Source: Dermacoccus abyssi (GTDB lineage Bacteria; Actinomycetota; Actinomycetes; Actinomycetales; Dermatophilaceae). Taken from it: a stretch of DNA of 64,000 nt. The notes below the pieces were generated by a model. It was given only the letters and a program-made list of their open reading frames with translations, was not told where the DNA came from and searched no databases. Below, piece by piece: positions 36,325-45,876 of the stretch. Position 1 is the first letter of the stretch. Every line of letters begins with the position of its first letter. A program made the position numbers and the translations under genes. Location of the stretch: the NCBI RefSeq assembly GCF_003515945.1, contig NZ_QWLM01000003.1:62001-126000 (forward strand). The letters are read 5' to 3'.

Positions 36325-37166
36325 AGGACGACAGTGAGCCGGTGATCCGGCTGCGCTCGGCCGCGTTCGGCTACGAGGGGCGGGCCGTCGTCAGTGACGT
36401 CGACCTCGACATCAACCACGGCGAGATCATCGCGGTGCTCGGGCCGAACGGTTCCGGTAAGTCGACGCTGATGCGCGGCGTGCTCGGCCTCAACGACCAC
36501 GTGAGCGGCGAGGTGGAGCTCTTCGGCACGCCCGCGGCCGAGTTCAAGGAGCGCACGCGCATCGGCTACGTGCCGCAGCGACACACGCTCTCGGGGTCCG
36601 TTCGGGCGACGGTCGAGGAGATCGTCGAAGCCGGCCGGCTGCCGCACCGACGCTGGTACCAGCGCGCGAGCGCCGAGGATCGTCGTCTCGTCGCCGAGGC
36701 CCTTTCCGAGGTAGGCCTCGCCGACCGCGCGCTCGCCGACGTCTCCACGCTCTCGGGCGGTCAGCACCGTCGCGTCCTCATCGCTCGAGCGCTCGCCGCA
36801 CAGCCGGACGTCCTCGTCATGGACGAACCGACGGCGGGCGTCGACACGGCCAGCCAGGAAGTCCTCGCCGAGGTGCTCCAGAGCCTCGCCGCGACCGGTG
36901 TCACCATGGTGATCGTCACCCACGAGATCGAAGCGCTGCGCGGCGTCATCACCCGCGTCGTCAAGGTGACCCATGGGCACATCTCCTTCGACGGCACGCC
37001 CGGCGAGTACGGGCAGCGGTTCGCCCGCACCATCTCCGACGACCACCTGCACGTTCCCGGCGCTCACGACGCACACCACGACGCCGAGCACCACGTGCCC
37101 GGCCCGGGTTACGCCGTCGGACCGCTCGATCCGTCCCCACGCCACGAAGGAGGCCGACGTGGCTGA
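36315..37166 (+). CDS. znuC: Zinc ABC transporter ATPase
   Basis: 283 residues: Walker A LGPNGSGKST near 40, Q-loop YVPQRHTL, signature LSGGQHRR, Walker B VLVMDEPTAGVD and H-loop VTHEIEAL. The C-terminal 35 residues are rich in His (HLHVPGAHDAHHDAEHH). It overlaps znuA by 10 bases; GTG 36321, which gives a 4-base overlap, is an alternative start. It powers zinc import. Confidence 0.92.
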   Translation: MQVKDDSEPVIRLRSAAFGYEGRAVVSDVDLDINHGEIIAVLGPNGSGKSTLMRGVLGLNDHVSGEVELFGTPAAEFKERTRIGYVPQRHTLSGSVRATVEEIVEAGRLPHRRWYQRASAEDRRLVAEALSEVGLADRALADVSTLSGGQHRRVLIARALAAQPDVLVMDEPTAGVDTASQEVLAEVLQSLAATGVTMVIVTHEIEALRGVITRVVKVTHGHISFDGTPGEYGQRFARTISDDHLHVPGAHDAHHDAEHHVPGPGYAVGPLDPSPRHEGGRRG

Positions 37167-38166
37167 ACTGTTCGCCCTCGACGCGATGCGTCACGCGCTC
37201 GTCGCGGCGCTGCTCGTCGGTGCTGCGGCGCCGGCGGTCGGCGTCTTCCTCGTCCAGCGCCGCCTGTCGCTCATCGGTGACGGCATCGGCCACGTCGCCC
37301 TGGCGGGCGTGGCCGTTGGTGTGCTCTTCTCGACGTCACCCATCCTGACGGCCCTCATCGCCGCCGTCCTGGCGGCGTGCGCCATCGAGTTCATTCGCCT
37401 GCGCGGCACGACGAACGCCGACGTGGCGCTGGCCGTCATGTTCTACGGCGGCATCGCGGCCGGCGTCGTGCTGCTGGCGCGCGCGGACAACGCGGGTCAG
37501 ACGTCGATCAACCAGTACCTCTTCGGTTCGATCCTCACGACGGCCAGCGACCAGCTGTGGCAGTTCGGCGCCCTGGCGCTCGTCGCCGTCGGCGCCACGA
37601 CGGTGCTGCGCAAGCGCCTTTTCGCCGTCGCGAACGACGAGGAGTACGCGCGTGCGGTCGGCCTCCCCGTCGTGCCGCTCAACCTCCTGCTGTCGATCCT
37701 CACGTCGGTGACGGTGGTGCTCTCGATGCGCGTCATCGGCCTGCTGCTCATCTCGGCGCTGATGATCCTGCCGAACGCGACCGGCCAGATCCTCGCCCGC
37801 AGCTTCCGCCTGACGACGGCGATCGCCGTGATCATCGGATGCCTCAGCGGCCTCAGCGGCGTCGTGTCGGCCTACTACCTCGACACCCCGCCCGGCGGAA
37901 CGGTCGTGCTCGTGGCCGTCGGCATCTTCCTGGCCGCGTCCTTCGCGAGCGCCGTCATGCGTTCAACTCGGGCGCGGCATGCGCGTCGGGTCACGCATCA
38001 CGCGCACGAGCACCGAGAGGGATGCGGACACCCGACGGTGCGCCACGGTGACCACGTCGACTACCTTCACGACGGCGAGTACCACGCACCGCACAAGGAC
38101 CACTGGGACGCTCACGCGCCCGCCGATGCTGCGCCGAGCCCGAGGAGGCACGATGTCGACGCGTAA
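37159..38166 (+). CDS. znuB: Zinc ABC transporter permease with His-rich C-terminal tail
   Basis: 335 residues. Residues 1-275 are an ABC-3 permease with about eight hydrophobic segments (motif GDGIGHVALAGVAVG near 38). Residues about 275-335 are a cytoplasmic tail with about 16 His, one Cys and many Asp/Glu, including HGDHVDYLHDGEYHAPHKDH. Similar segments occur as separate tiny proteins beside zinc transporters in other actinobacteria. The tail may bind zinc. GTG at 37159 overlaps the znuC end by 8 bases and zur starts inside this gene. Confidence 0.92.
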   Translation: MAELFALDAMRHALVAALLVGAAAPAVGVFLVQRRLSLIGDGIGHVALAGVAVGVLFSTSPILTALIAAVLAACAIEFIRLRGTTNADVALAVMFYGGIAAGVVLLARADNAGQTSINQYLFGSILTTASDQLWQFGALALVAVGATTVLRKRLFAVANDEEYARAVGLPVVPLNLLLSILTSVTVVLSMRVIGLLLISALMILPNATGQILARSFRLTTAIAVIIGCLSGLSGVVSAYYLDTPPGGTVVLVAVGIFLAASFASAVMRSTRARHARRVTHHAHEHREGCGHPTVRHGDHVDYLHDGEYHAPHKDHWDAHAPADAAPSPRRHDVDA

Positions 38167-38563
38167 GCCCACCCGCCAGCAGGCAGCCGTCAGCGCCAAG
38201 CTCGACGAACTTGACGACTTCACCTCAGCGCAGGAGTTGCACGCACAGCTGCGTGCTTCCGGCGAGACGGTCGGCCTCGCCACCGTCTACCGCACGCTGC
38301 AGAACCTCGCCGGCGACGGCACCGTTGACGTGCTGCGTACCGATGACGGCGAGGCGATCTACCGCAGCTGCGCGACGTCGAAGCATCACCACCACCTCGT
38401 GTGCCGCAACTGCGGACACACGGTCGAGGTGGAGGGCCCGACCGTCGAGCAGTGGGCCGATTCGGTGGCCGCGCACCACGGCTTCACCGAGGCGACACAC
38501 CAGATCGAGATCTTCGGATTGTGCGCGCAGTGCTCGACGCGGAAGACGCACGTCTCGCTCTGA
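38153..38563 (+). CDS. zur: Zinc uptake regulator, Fur family
   Basis: 136 residues. The winged helix is at 1-80 (TVYRTLQNLAGDG), and the metal-binding part has HHHHLVCRNCGHTVEVEGP and a second CAQCS pair that make the structural zinc site. It represses zinc uptake genes when zinc is plentiful. ATG 38153 follows gaggagg and overlaps the znuB end by 14 bases. A single transcript with znuACB would make it autoregulated through the operator at 35326-35362. Confidence 0.93.
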   Translation: MSTRKPTRQQAAVSAKLDELDDFTSAQELHAQLRASGETVGLATVYRTLQNLAGDGTVDVLRTDDGEAIYRSCATSKHHHHLVCRNCGHTVEVEGPTVEQWADSVAAHHGFTEATHQIEIFGLCAQCSTRKTHVSL

Positions 38564-38598
38564 CATCGCACAGCCTGCGCCTCGTCGGCGCGCGCTCG

Positions 38599-39495
38599 TC
38601 AGTCGATGAGGCCGTCGTCGTCGTAGATGCCACCGTCAGGGGCGTCGGGGTCGGCCATGAGCCGTGGGTCGTAGCCGGCCTTCGGCTTGGCGGCCTGCGC
38701 CTCGGTATTTTCGCTCTCAGCGGCGCTCACCGCGTCGACGGCGCCACCGTAGCGACGGTCGCGGCGGGCGTAGGTGTCCACGGCTTCCCAGAGCATTCGG
38801 CGGTCGAAGTCGGGCCACAGGGTGTCGAGGAATACCATCTCGGCGTAGGCACTCTGCCAGAGCTGGAAGTTGCTCGTGCGCTGCTCGCCGGAGCTGCGGA
38901 CGAACAGATCGACGTCCGGCAGCTCCGGCGCGTAGAGGTAGCTCTGGATCGTCTTCTCGGTGATCTTCTTCGGCGACAGACGACCGGCGGCGACGTCCTC
39001 GGCCATGGCGCGCGTGGCGTCGACGAGTTCGGCGCGTCCGCCGTAGTTGACGCACATCTGCAGGGTGCAGACGGTGTTGTTCTTCGTGCGCTCCTCAGCG
39101 CGCTCGAGTTCGCGCACGACAGAGCGCCACAGGCGAGGCTTGCGGCCGCTCCAGATGACGCGCACGCCCCACGAGTCGAGCAGGTCGACGCGGCGACGGA
39201 TGGTGTCGCGGTTGAAGCCCATGAGGAAGCGCACTTCCTCGGGCGAACGGCGCCAGTTCTCCGTCGAGAAGGCGTAGGCGGAGATGTTCTTGACGCCGAT
39301 GTCGATGCAGCCGGCGACGACGTCGATGAGCATCGCCTCGCCCGCCTCGTGGCCCTTGGTGCGCGGCAGGCCTCGCTCGTTCGCCCAGCGGCCGTTGCCG
39401 TCCATCACCATGGCGATGTGCTGAGGAATCAGCTCAGCCCGGATCGTCGGGGGCGTTGCTCCACTCGGGTGCGGTTCGGGCTTGATCGGCGTCAC
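38599..39495 (-). CDS. uppS: Isoprenyl transferase (undecaprenyl/decaprenyl diphosphate synthase)
   Basis: 298 residues. Cis-prenyltransferase motifs are complete: [13 protein letters not shown] (Asp32), STENWRR, and the [19 protein letters not shown] block. It extends allylic diphosphates to the carrier lipid of peptidoglycan. About 45 C-terminal residues after RRYGGA are acidic and Ala-rich, beyond the fold. It starts with GTG overlapping the recO stop (GTGA). Confidence 0.93.
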   Translation of the reverse strand: MTPIKPEPHPSGATPPTIRAELIPQHIAMVMDGNGRWANERGLPRTKGHEAGEAMLIDVVAGCIDIGVKNISAYAFSTENWRRSPEEVRFLMGFNRDTIRRRVDLLDSWGVRVIWSGRKPRLWRSVVRELERAEERTKNNTVCTLQMCVNYGGRAELVDATRAMAEDVAAGRLSPKKITEKTIQSYLYAPELPDVDLFVRSSGEQRTSNFQLWQSAYAEMVFLDTLWPDFDRRMLWEAVDTYARRDRRYGGAVDAVSAAESENTEAQAAKPKAGYDPRLMADPDAPDGGIYDDDGLID

Positions 39496-40288
39496 GAATG
39501 GTGTCCTTCCGAGGCGGTCGCCGGAGTGGCCGGACGAGCGGGTGCCGCGGCGATCTCGTGGTCTCCGCGATCGACGTGGCGCAGCGAGCGTACGCCGTGT
39601 TCAAGGTGCCACTGTACGTACGAGGCGATGAGGGCACTCGACTGGCGGCGCGCGCGATCGTCGGTGGCTGCGACGCCGATCCAGTCGCCTCGCATGAGCG
39701 CGTCCATGAGGACGAAGGTCTCCGGCGCGGGTGCGCTTGAACCCGGCGGCCGGCACTGCGGGCACACCGCTCCCCCGGACGCGACGTTGAACGACCGATG
39801 CGGACCCGGGTCGCCGCAGCCGGCGCAGTCGCAGAAGCTCGGCGTCCAGCCGGACGTCGCGACGGCGCGCACGAGGTAGGCGTCGAGGACGAGGTAGGCC
39901 GGAATCTTGTTCTGCGCGAGGGCCGCCAAGCTCCCGCGAGGAGGTTGAAGTGGGCGAGGACGCGGTCGGAATCCTCACACAGCCGGTCGGCCGTCTCGAG
40001 CATGGCGGCGCAGGCGGTATAGGCCGAGTAGTCCTTGGAGATGGCGTCGCCGTACGGAGCGAGGATGTCGACCTGGGTCACGGTGTCGAGGTTGCGCCCC
40101 TCGTACATCTGCACGTCGATGACCATGCCCGGTTCGAGGCGCGCCCCGAACTTCGACTTCGTCTTACGCACGCCCTTCGCGACGGCACGCTTCTTGCCGT
40201 GGTTGCGGGTGAGCATCGTGATGATGCGATCGGCCTCCCCCAGCTTGTGGGTACGCAGCACGATCGCTGCGTCGCGGTATAGGGCCAT
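39492..40288 (-). pseudogene. recO: DNA repair protein RecO, frameshifted
   Basis: RecO in two frames. The first, from ATG 40288, holds the OB-fold part ([21 protein letters not shown]) to HFNLLAG; the second, from about 39935 to the stop at 39492, holds [20 protein letters not shown], the CDCAGCG and CPQCRPPG zinc site and the C-terminus. The break is in the run ctccc at 39931-39935 (a G run on the coding strand), where one extra G restores a normal protein of about 265 residues. RecO loads RecA with RecR at gaps. It is coupled to uppS. As recO is well kept in the family, sequencing error is likely. Confidence 0.87.
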
Positions 40289-40356
40289 GACTCCATTGTC
40301 TCGCGGGCGTCAACACGGGGCGCGTGGGCGCGCCGTTGCCGGGTTGGGGTTCCGCT

Positions 40357-40435
40357 TCTTGGTGGCAGTTGGGGCAGGTGGTGACGGTTGTCCGTCACCA
40401 TCTACCCCAACCGTCACCACCTGGCGGCCACCAGG
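40357..40435. repeat. Nested imperfect palindromic element
   Basis: Three overlapping inverted repeats: gttggggcaggtggtgacgg / ccgtcaccatctaccccaac (18/20, 4-nt loop, 40368-40411), caggtggtgacggtt / aaccgtcaccacctg (15/15, 40375-40423) and an outer tggtggc / gccacca (40360-40433). The inner two compete for the same bases. It shares the core ggtgacg with the second palindrome at 40586-40655. Confidence 0.8.
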
Positions 40436-40574
40436 TGCGCGCGCAGTGCTCCTCGATGTGCAGGGCCCCGGACGGGCAGCGCCCCACGACCTCGCGCAGG
40501 TGATCGGCGGAGACTTCGTCGGGAGCGTGCTCGGGATTGCTCCAGGGACGCTCGGACGTGTTGAAGACGCTCGG
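40395..40574 (-). pseudogene. C-terminal remnant of a YjdI-like 4Fe-4S (Fer4_19) protein
   Basis: On the minus strand, a 59-codon stretch without a start reads as SVFNTSERPWSNPEHAPDE, then a short HLREVVGRCPSGALHI segment, the recognisable end of the divergent mono-cluster ferredoxin family (E. coli YjdI: VFNVEKRPWI..., KCPSGAL). The N-terminal part with the first three Cys is missing. An in-frame TGA lies immediately upstream (40578-40580), followed by the 70-bp palindrome. The downstream end reads into the other palindromic element, stopping at 40395-40397. No product is expected. Confidence 0.75.
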
Positions 40575-40585
40575 CGTTCAGTGCT

Positions 40586-40655
40586 TCAGCTGGTGAGGTT
40601 TGCTGCGGTTGGTGACGTTGCAACGTCACCAACCGCAGCAAACCTCACCAGCTGA
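40586..40655. repeat. Perfect 70-bp palindrome
   Basis: A perfect inverted repeat without spacer, 35 bp per arm, centred between 40620 and 40621; the core is ggttggtgacgttg / caacgtcaccaacc and it ends cagctga. It sits at the broken end of the ferredoxin remnant, 37 bp before alkB. It is not a promoter by shape and has no T tail. It may be a mobile palindromic element or an assembly artefact. Confidence 0.9.
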
Positions 40656-40691
40656 CCTCCGTCGCAGCTCTCCCATGCCATAATCGAACGC

Positions 40692-41333
40692 ATGTTCGGA
40701 GGTTTACAGGGTTCACTGCTCGACCAGGTCGACGAGGTCGGCGTCCGCCCGCTCGCCGGCGCCGTACGTCGCACCGAGTTGTCGCGTGGTGCGTGGGTCG
40801 ATCTGCGCCCGGGCTTCATCACCGGCGCTGACGAACTGTTCACGCGCCTCAATCTCGGCGGTAGCGCCGGAGTCGACTGGCAGGGTGAACGTCGCGTCAT
40901 GTGGGAGAAGGAAGTGGACACGCCACGCCTCCTGCGCTTCTACCGCGGCGACGAGACGTGGCCCGACCCGGTGATGCGCGAAGCGCAGGACGCCCTGAGT
41001 AGGCACTACTTCCCGGAACTCGGGGAGCCCTTCACCACGGCGGGAATGTGCCTGTACCGCGACGGCCGGGACTCCGTCGCCTGGCACGGTGACAAGGAAG
41101 GACGCTCGAGCACGCAGGACACGATGATCGCCATCGTCTCGATCGGCTCACCGCGCACGCTCGCGCTGCGTCCGGTCGGAGGCGGCAACAGCCTGCGCTT
41201 CCAGATCGGGCACGGCGACCTGCTCGTCATGGGCGGCAGCTGCCAACGGACCTGGGAACACGCGGTGCCCAAGACGACGAAGCCGGTCGGCCCGCGCATC
41301 AGCATCCAGTTCCGGCCGTACAACGTCCGCTGA
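40692..41333 (+). CDS. alkB: AlkB-family alpha-ketoglutarate-dependent dioxygenase
   Basis: 213 residues, matching small bacterial AlkB proteins. The iron ligands are WHGDKE (about His132, Asp134) and WEHAVPKT (about His190); the 2-oxoglutarate arginines are in GPRISIQFR (about 202 and 208). It removes methyl groups from N1-methyladenine and N3-methylcytosine oxidatively. Start ATG 40692, 37 bp after the palindrome. The next two genes follow on the same strand. Confidence 0.88.
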   Translation: MFGGLQGSLLDQVDEVGVRPLAGAVRRTELSRGAWVDLRPGFITGADELFTRLNLGGSAGVDWQGERRVMWEKEVDTPRLLRFYRGDETWPDPVMREAQDALSRHYFPELGEPFTTAGMCLYRDGRDSVAWHGDKEGRSSTQDTMIAIVSIGSPRTLALRPVGGGNSLRFQIGHGDLLVMGGSCQRTWEHAVPKTTKPVGPRISIQFRPYNVR

Positions 41334-41382
41334 AGGCACTCGTGCTGGGCGAACGTCCAGCGTCGCTGCATAGAGTCCACGC

Positions 41383-41676
41383 ATGGACGCTGCACAGAGA
41401 CTGATCCGGGGCCAGGAGCTCATGGACGCCGTCATCGCCGACACCGAGGCCATCCGCGCGCTCACGCGCGACCTGCCCGCCATGGGCGAGCGCTTCGACG
41501 CCGTCGACGCCGCCCACCACGAGACGCGGAGCGAGAACCCGGACGACCCGGGCGCGGTCTCGATGCCCGTCATCAGCGACGACTACCCGTGGGACATCGC
41601 GACGGCCCGCAGCAACGCGCTGCGTCACCTCGTGCGCACCGCCGCCGACCTGCACACCCAGGAGCGTGACGCGTGA
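41383..41676 (+). CDS. Small acidic protein, DUF4298-like (first of a pair)
   Basis: 97 residues, mainly helical by eye. It shares with the next gene the order: Asp/Glu-rich helix, L..M..RFD..DA, then DDYPWD and ALR.LVR.A..L.TQER. This layout is similar to DUF4298 proteins; the match is from recall and partial. It ends in GTGA, overlapping the start of its paralogue. Function unknown. Confidence 0.65.
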   Translation: MDAAQRLIRGQELMDAVIADTEAIRALTRDLPAMGERFDAVDAAHHETRSENPDDPGAVSMPVISDDYPWDIATARSNALRHLVRTAADLHTQERDA

Positions 41677-41993
41677 GCACCGACGCAACGAACAGTTCAG
41701 CGAGTGAGCCTCTGAAGACTGGTCGCGATCAGAGCACCCTCGACGCCGTCGAGCACGACACCGCGCGCATCGCCCGGTTCACGAGCGAGCTGCGCACGAT
41801 GGACGCCCGCTTCAGCGAGTTCGACGCGTACTACCGCGGCGCCTGGAGCACCGATCGTGACGACGAGGACGCCCCCAACCTGGCCGTCACCGGCGAGGAC
41901 TACCCCTGGGACGCCCTCAACGACTACCTCGACGCCCTGCGCGAACTCCTGCGTGTTGCCACCGAACTGCAGACGCGCGAACGTCGTCCCTGA
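41673..41993 (+). CDS. Small acidic protein, DUF4298-like (second of a pair)
   Basis: 106 residues with the same pattern as the gene before it (RTMDARFSEFDAYY, EDYPWDALNDYL, ALRELLRVATELQTRER), and a closer fit to DUF4298 through FDAYYRGAW and GEDY. It starts with GTG inside the stop of its neighbour. Tandem duplication followed by divergence is likely. Function unknown. Confidence 0.68.
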   Translation: MSTDATNSSASEPLKTGRDQSTLDAVEHDTARIARFTSELRTMDARFSEFDAYYRGAWSTDRDDEDAPNLAVTGEDYPWDALNDYLDALRELLRVATELQTRERRP

Positions 41994-42083
41994 TCTCGAA
42001 CTGGCCCCCGGCCTCACGGCAGGCTCCCCCTCCCAGCGCCGGTCTCCTGCGACACACGACGGGCCGCCGACAGACATAACGAA

Positions 42084-42128
42084 GCGGGTGGAGCCCAGTA
42101 CCTTCCCCGGTTACTGGGTTCCACCCGC
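42084..42128. terminator. Terminator between the DUF4298-like pair and leuA
   Basis: gcgggtggagcccagtacc / ggttactgggttccacccgc, an 18- to 19-bp stem with one mismatch and one bulge, loop ttcccc, between convergent genes. Confidence 0.75.
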
Positions 42129-42186
42129 CCACATGATTATGCCGTCAATCGTGCGCTGATGCGCACTTGCGCGATCACACGACCGC

Positions 42187-44029
<1,843 letters not shown>

Positions 44030-44180
44030 CATCGAAGGAGGAGGCCCACTCCCGACGAAAAGCGCACACCCTCACCGTAGGCGTGACGCGGCGCACAGCG
44101 CCACCGTTCGAGACAAGCGTCCCAGCACGCGGACGTCGCCACGCATTGCTCGCCCGTGAGCCTCACCCATGAGCGCGCGG

Positions 44181-44927
44181 TCAGCGCCGGATGTCGCTCG
44201 CGCGGCGGATGACGAGATACTTCTCGTCGAGTTCCTCGATGGAGTACTTGCCGATCGGCACCTCGGAGACGACGAGTTCCTCGTCGAGCGAAAACGGCGC
44301 GATGCGCGTCGTCACCTCGCGCACGATCTCGCCGTCACGCACGGTGCGGTAGGTGTTCGTGATCTCGACGCGCCCGTCCTTGACCGGCACGGTCTGACGC
44401 CAGCGCTCGTAGGTGTTGCGGCCCATCGTGGCGCTGGCCGACTTCACCATCTCCTCACCGGTCTCGACGACGCCGTACGCGCGGCTCATGAGGATCGGGG
44501 CGCCCTCCGGCAGCACCTGGGCCATGCGGTCCCAGAACGCCTGACGGGCCCGTCCGCCGAGGAAGTAGATGACGTTGAACAGCAGCGCACCGCCGATCTG
44601 CTCGGGCATCCACGCGTCGAGGATCGAGTTCGGCACGACGGTCGTGCGCTCACGCAGTTCGGGGCGCTCGGCCACACGCATCATGAGCATCGAGCGCATC
44701 CAGGCGTCCGGCTCGACGGCGATGAGCTCGGAGTCGGGGAACTGCTCGGCGAGGGCCAGCGTCGTCAGGCCCGATCCCGGGCCGATGTCGACGAGCGGCA
44801 GGTCCGGCTTGAAGCCTGCTGCCTCCCACGGGATTCCGCCGACGTAGTCCGTCGCCGGATCGATCGGCAGACGCAGCGTGTCACCGAATTCGGCCCACGC
44901 CTCGTGATCCTTCATGTTGTCAGCCAT
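44181..44927 (-). CDS. Class I SAM-dependent methyltransferase
   Basis: 248 residues. The SAM-binding motif I is LVDIGPGSGLTTLALAE near residue 37-53, with the acid ELIAVEPDAWM at the end of strand 2. The later half forms an antiparallel sheet (VEITNTYRTVRDGEIVREVTT). Its substrate is unknown; no specific family could be recognised. The ATG at 44927 follows the era stop by 16 nt; GTG 44939 is possible. Confidence 0.75.
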   Translation of the reverse strand: MADNMKDHEAWAEFGDTLRLPIDPATDYVGGIPWEAAGFKPDLPLVDIGPGSGLTTLALAEQFPDSELIAVEPDAWMRSMLMMRVAERPELRERTTVVPNSILDAWMPEQIGGALLFNVIYFLGGRARQAFWDRMAQVLPEGAPILMSRAYGVVETGEEMVKSASATMGRNTYERWRQTVPVKDGRVEITNTYRTVRDGEIVREVTTRIAPFSLDEELVVSEVPIGKYSIEELDEKYLVIRRASDIRR

Positions 44928-44943
44928 CGTGTCGTTCACACCC

Positions 44944-45876
44944 TCAGAAATTGAATCCCAGCTTGCCCAGCTGCTTGGGGTCGCGCTGCCAGTCCTTCGC
45001 GACCTTGACGTGCAGGTCGAGGTAGACCTTCTGGCCGAGGAGCTTCTCGATGCCCTCACGCGCCGTCGTGCCCACCTCGCGCAGACGCGAACCACCGCGC
45101 CCGATGATGATCGCCTTCTGGCTCGAGCGCTCGACGAACACGTTGACGCGCACGTCCATGAGCGGCTTGTCCTCGGGGCGCCCCTCGCGCGGCACCATCT
45201 CCTCGACGACGACGGCGAGCGAGTGCGGCAGTTCGTCGCGCACACCCTCGAGCGCGGCCTCGCGGATGAGTTCGGCGATCATGACGTTCTGCGGCTCGTC
45301 GGTGAGCACGTCCTCCGGATACAGCTTCGGCGACGGCGGCAGGTAGCCCGTGAGCACCTTCGCGACGTCCTCGACCTGACGCCCGGAGACGGCGGAGCAC
45401 GGCACGATCTCCGCCCACTCCCCCAGTCGGTCGACCTCGATGAGGTGCTCGGCGAGGCGCTCACGATCGACCTTGTCGGTCTTCGTCACGATGGCGACGA
45501 CCGGCTTGCGGCGCACGCGCTGCAGCTCCGCGAGGTCCTTCGCGATGTACTGGTCGCCCGGGCCGACCTTCTGATCGGCCGGCAGGCAGAAACCGATGAC
45601 GTCGACGTCCAGCAGCGTCTCGCGCACGACGTCGTTGAGTCGCTCCCCGAGGAGCGTGCGGGGCTTGTGCAGCCCGGGGGTGTCGACGAGGACGATCTGC
45701 CCGTCGTCCTGCGTGAGAATGCCGCGGATCGTGTGACGCGTCGTCTGCGGCTTGCTCGACGTGATGGCGACCTTCTCGCCCACGAGGGCGTTCGTCAGCG
45801 TCGACTTGCCGGCGTTGGGCCGGCCCACGAGGCAGGCGAACCCCGCCCGGTACGTGCTCTCGTCAGTGTTCATCAC
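44944..45876 (-). CDS. era: GTPase Era
   Basis: 310 residues. G1 GRPNAGKST near 14-22, G3 DTPGLHK, G4 TKTD and the C-terminal KH domain (about 220-300, ending GKLGFNF). Era binds the 3' end of 16S rRNA in 30S assembly. The ATG overlaps the stop of the CNNM gene (ATGA), so the two are coupled. Confidence 0.95.
   Translation of the reverse strand: MMNTDESTYRAGFACLVGRPNAGKSTLTNALVGEKVAITSSKPQTTRHTIRGILTQDDGQIVLVDTPGLHKPRTLLGERLNDVVRETLLDVDVIGFCLPADQKVGPGDQYIAKDLAELQRVRRKPVVAIVTKTDKVDRERLAEHLIEVDRLGEWAEIVPCSAVSGRQVEDVAKVLTGYLPPSPKLYPEDVLTDEPQNVMIAELIREAALEGVRDELPHSLAVVVEEMVPREGRPEDKPLMDVRVNVFVERSSQKAIIIGRGGSRLREVGTTAREGIEKLLGQKVYLDLHVKVAKDWQRDPKQLGKLGFNF

Noticed and set aside
38640-38735. Acidic, Ala-rich C-terminal tail of uppS as a separate domain
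   Set aside because: No motif and such tails vary freely among actinobacterial homologues.
40586-40655. Reading the 70-bp palindrome as a simple terminator
   Set aside because: No loop, no T tail, and the arms are much longer than the terminators elsewhere in the window.
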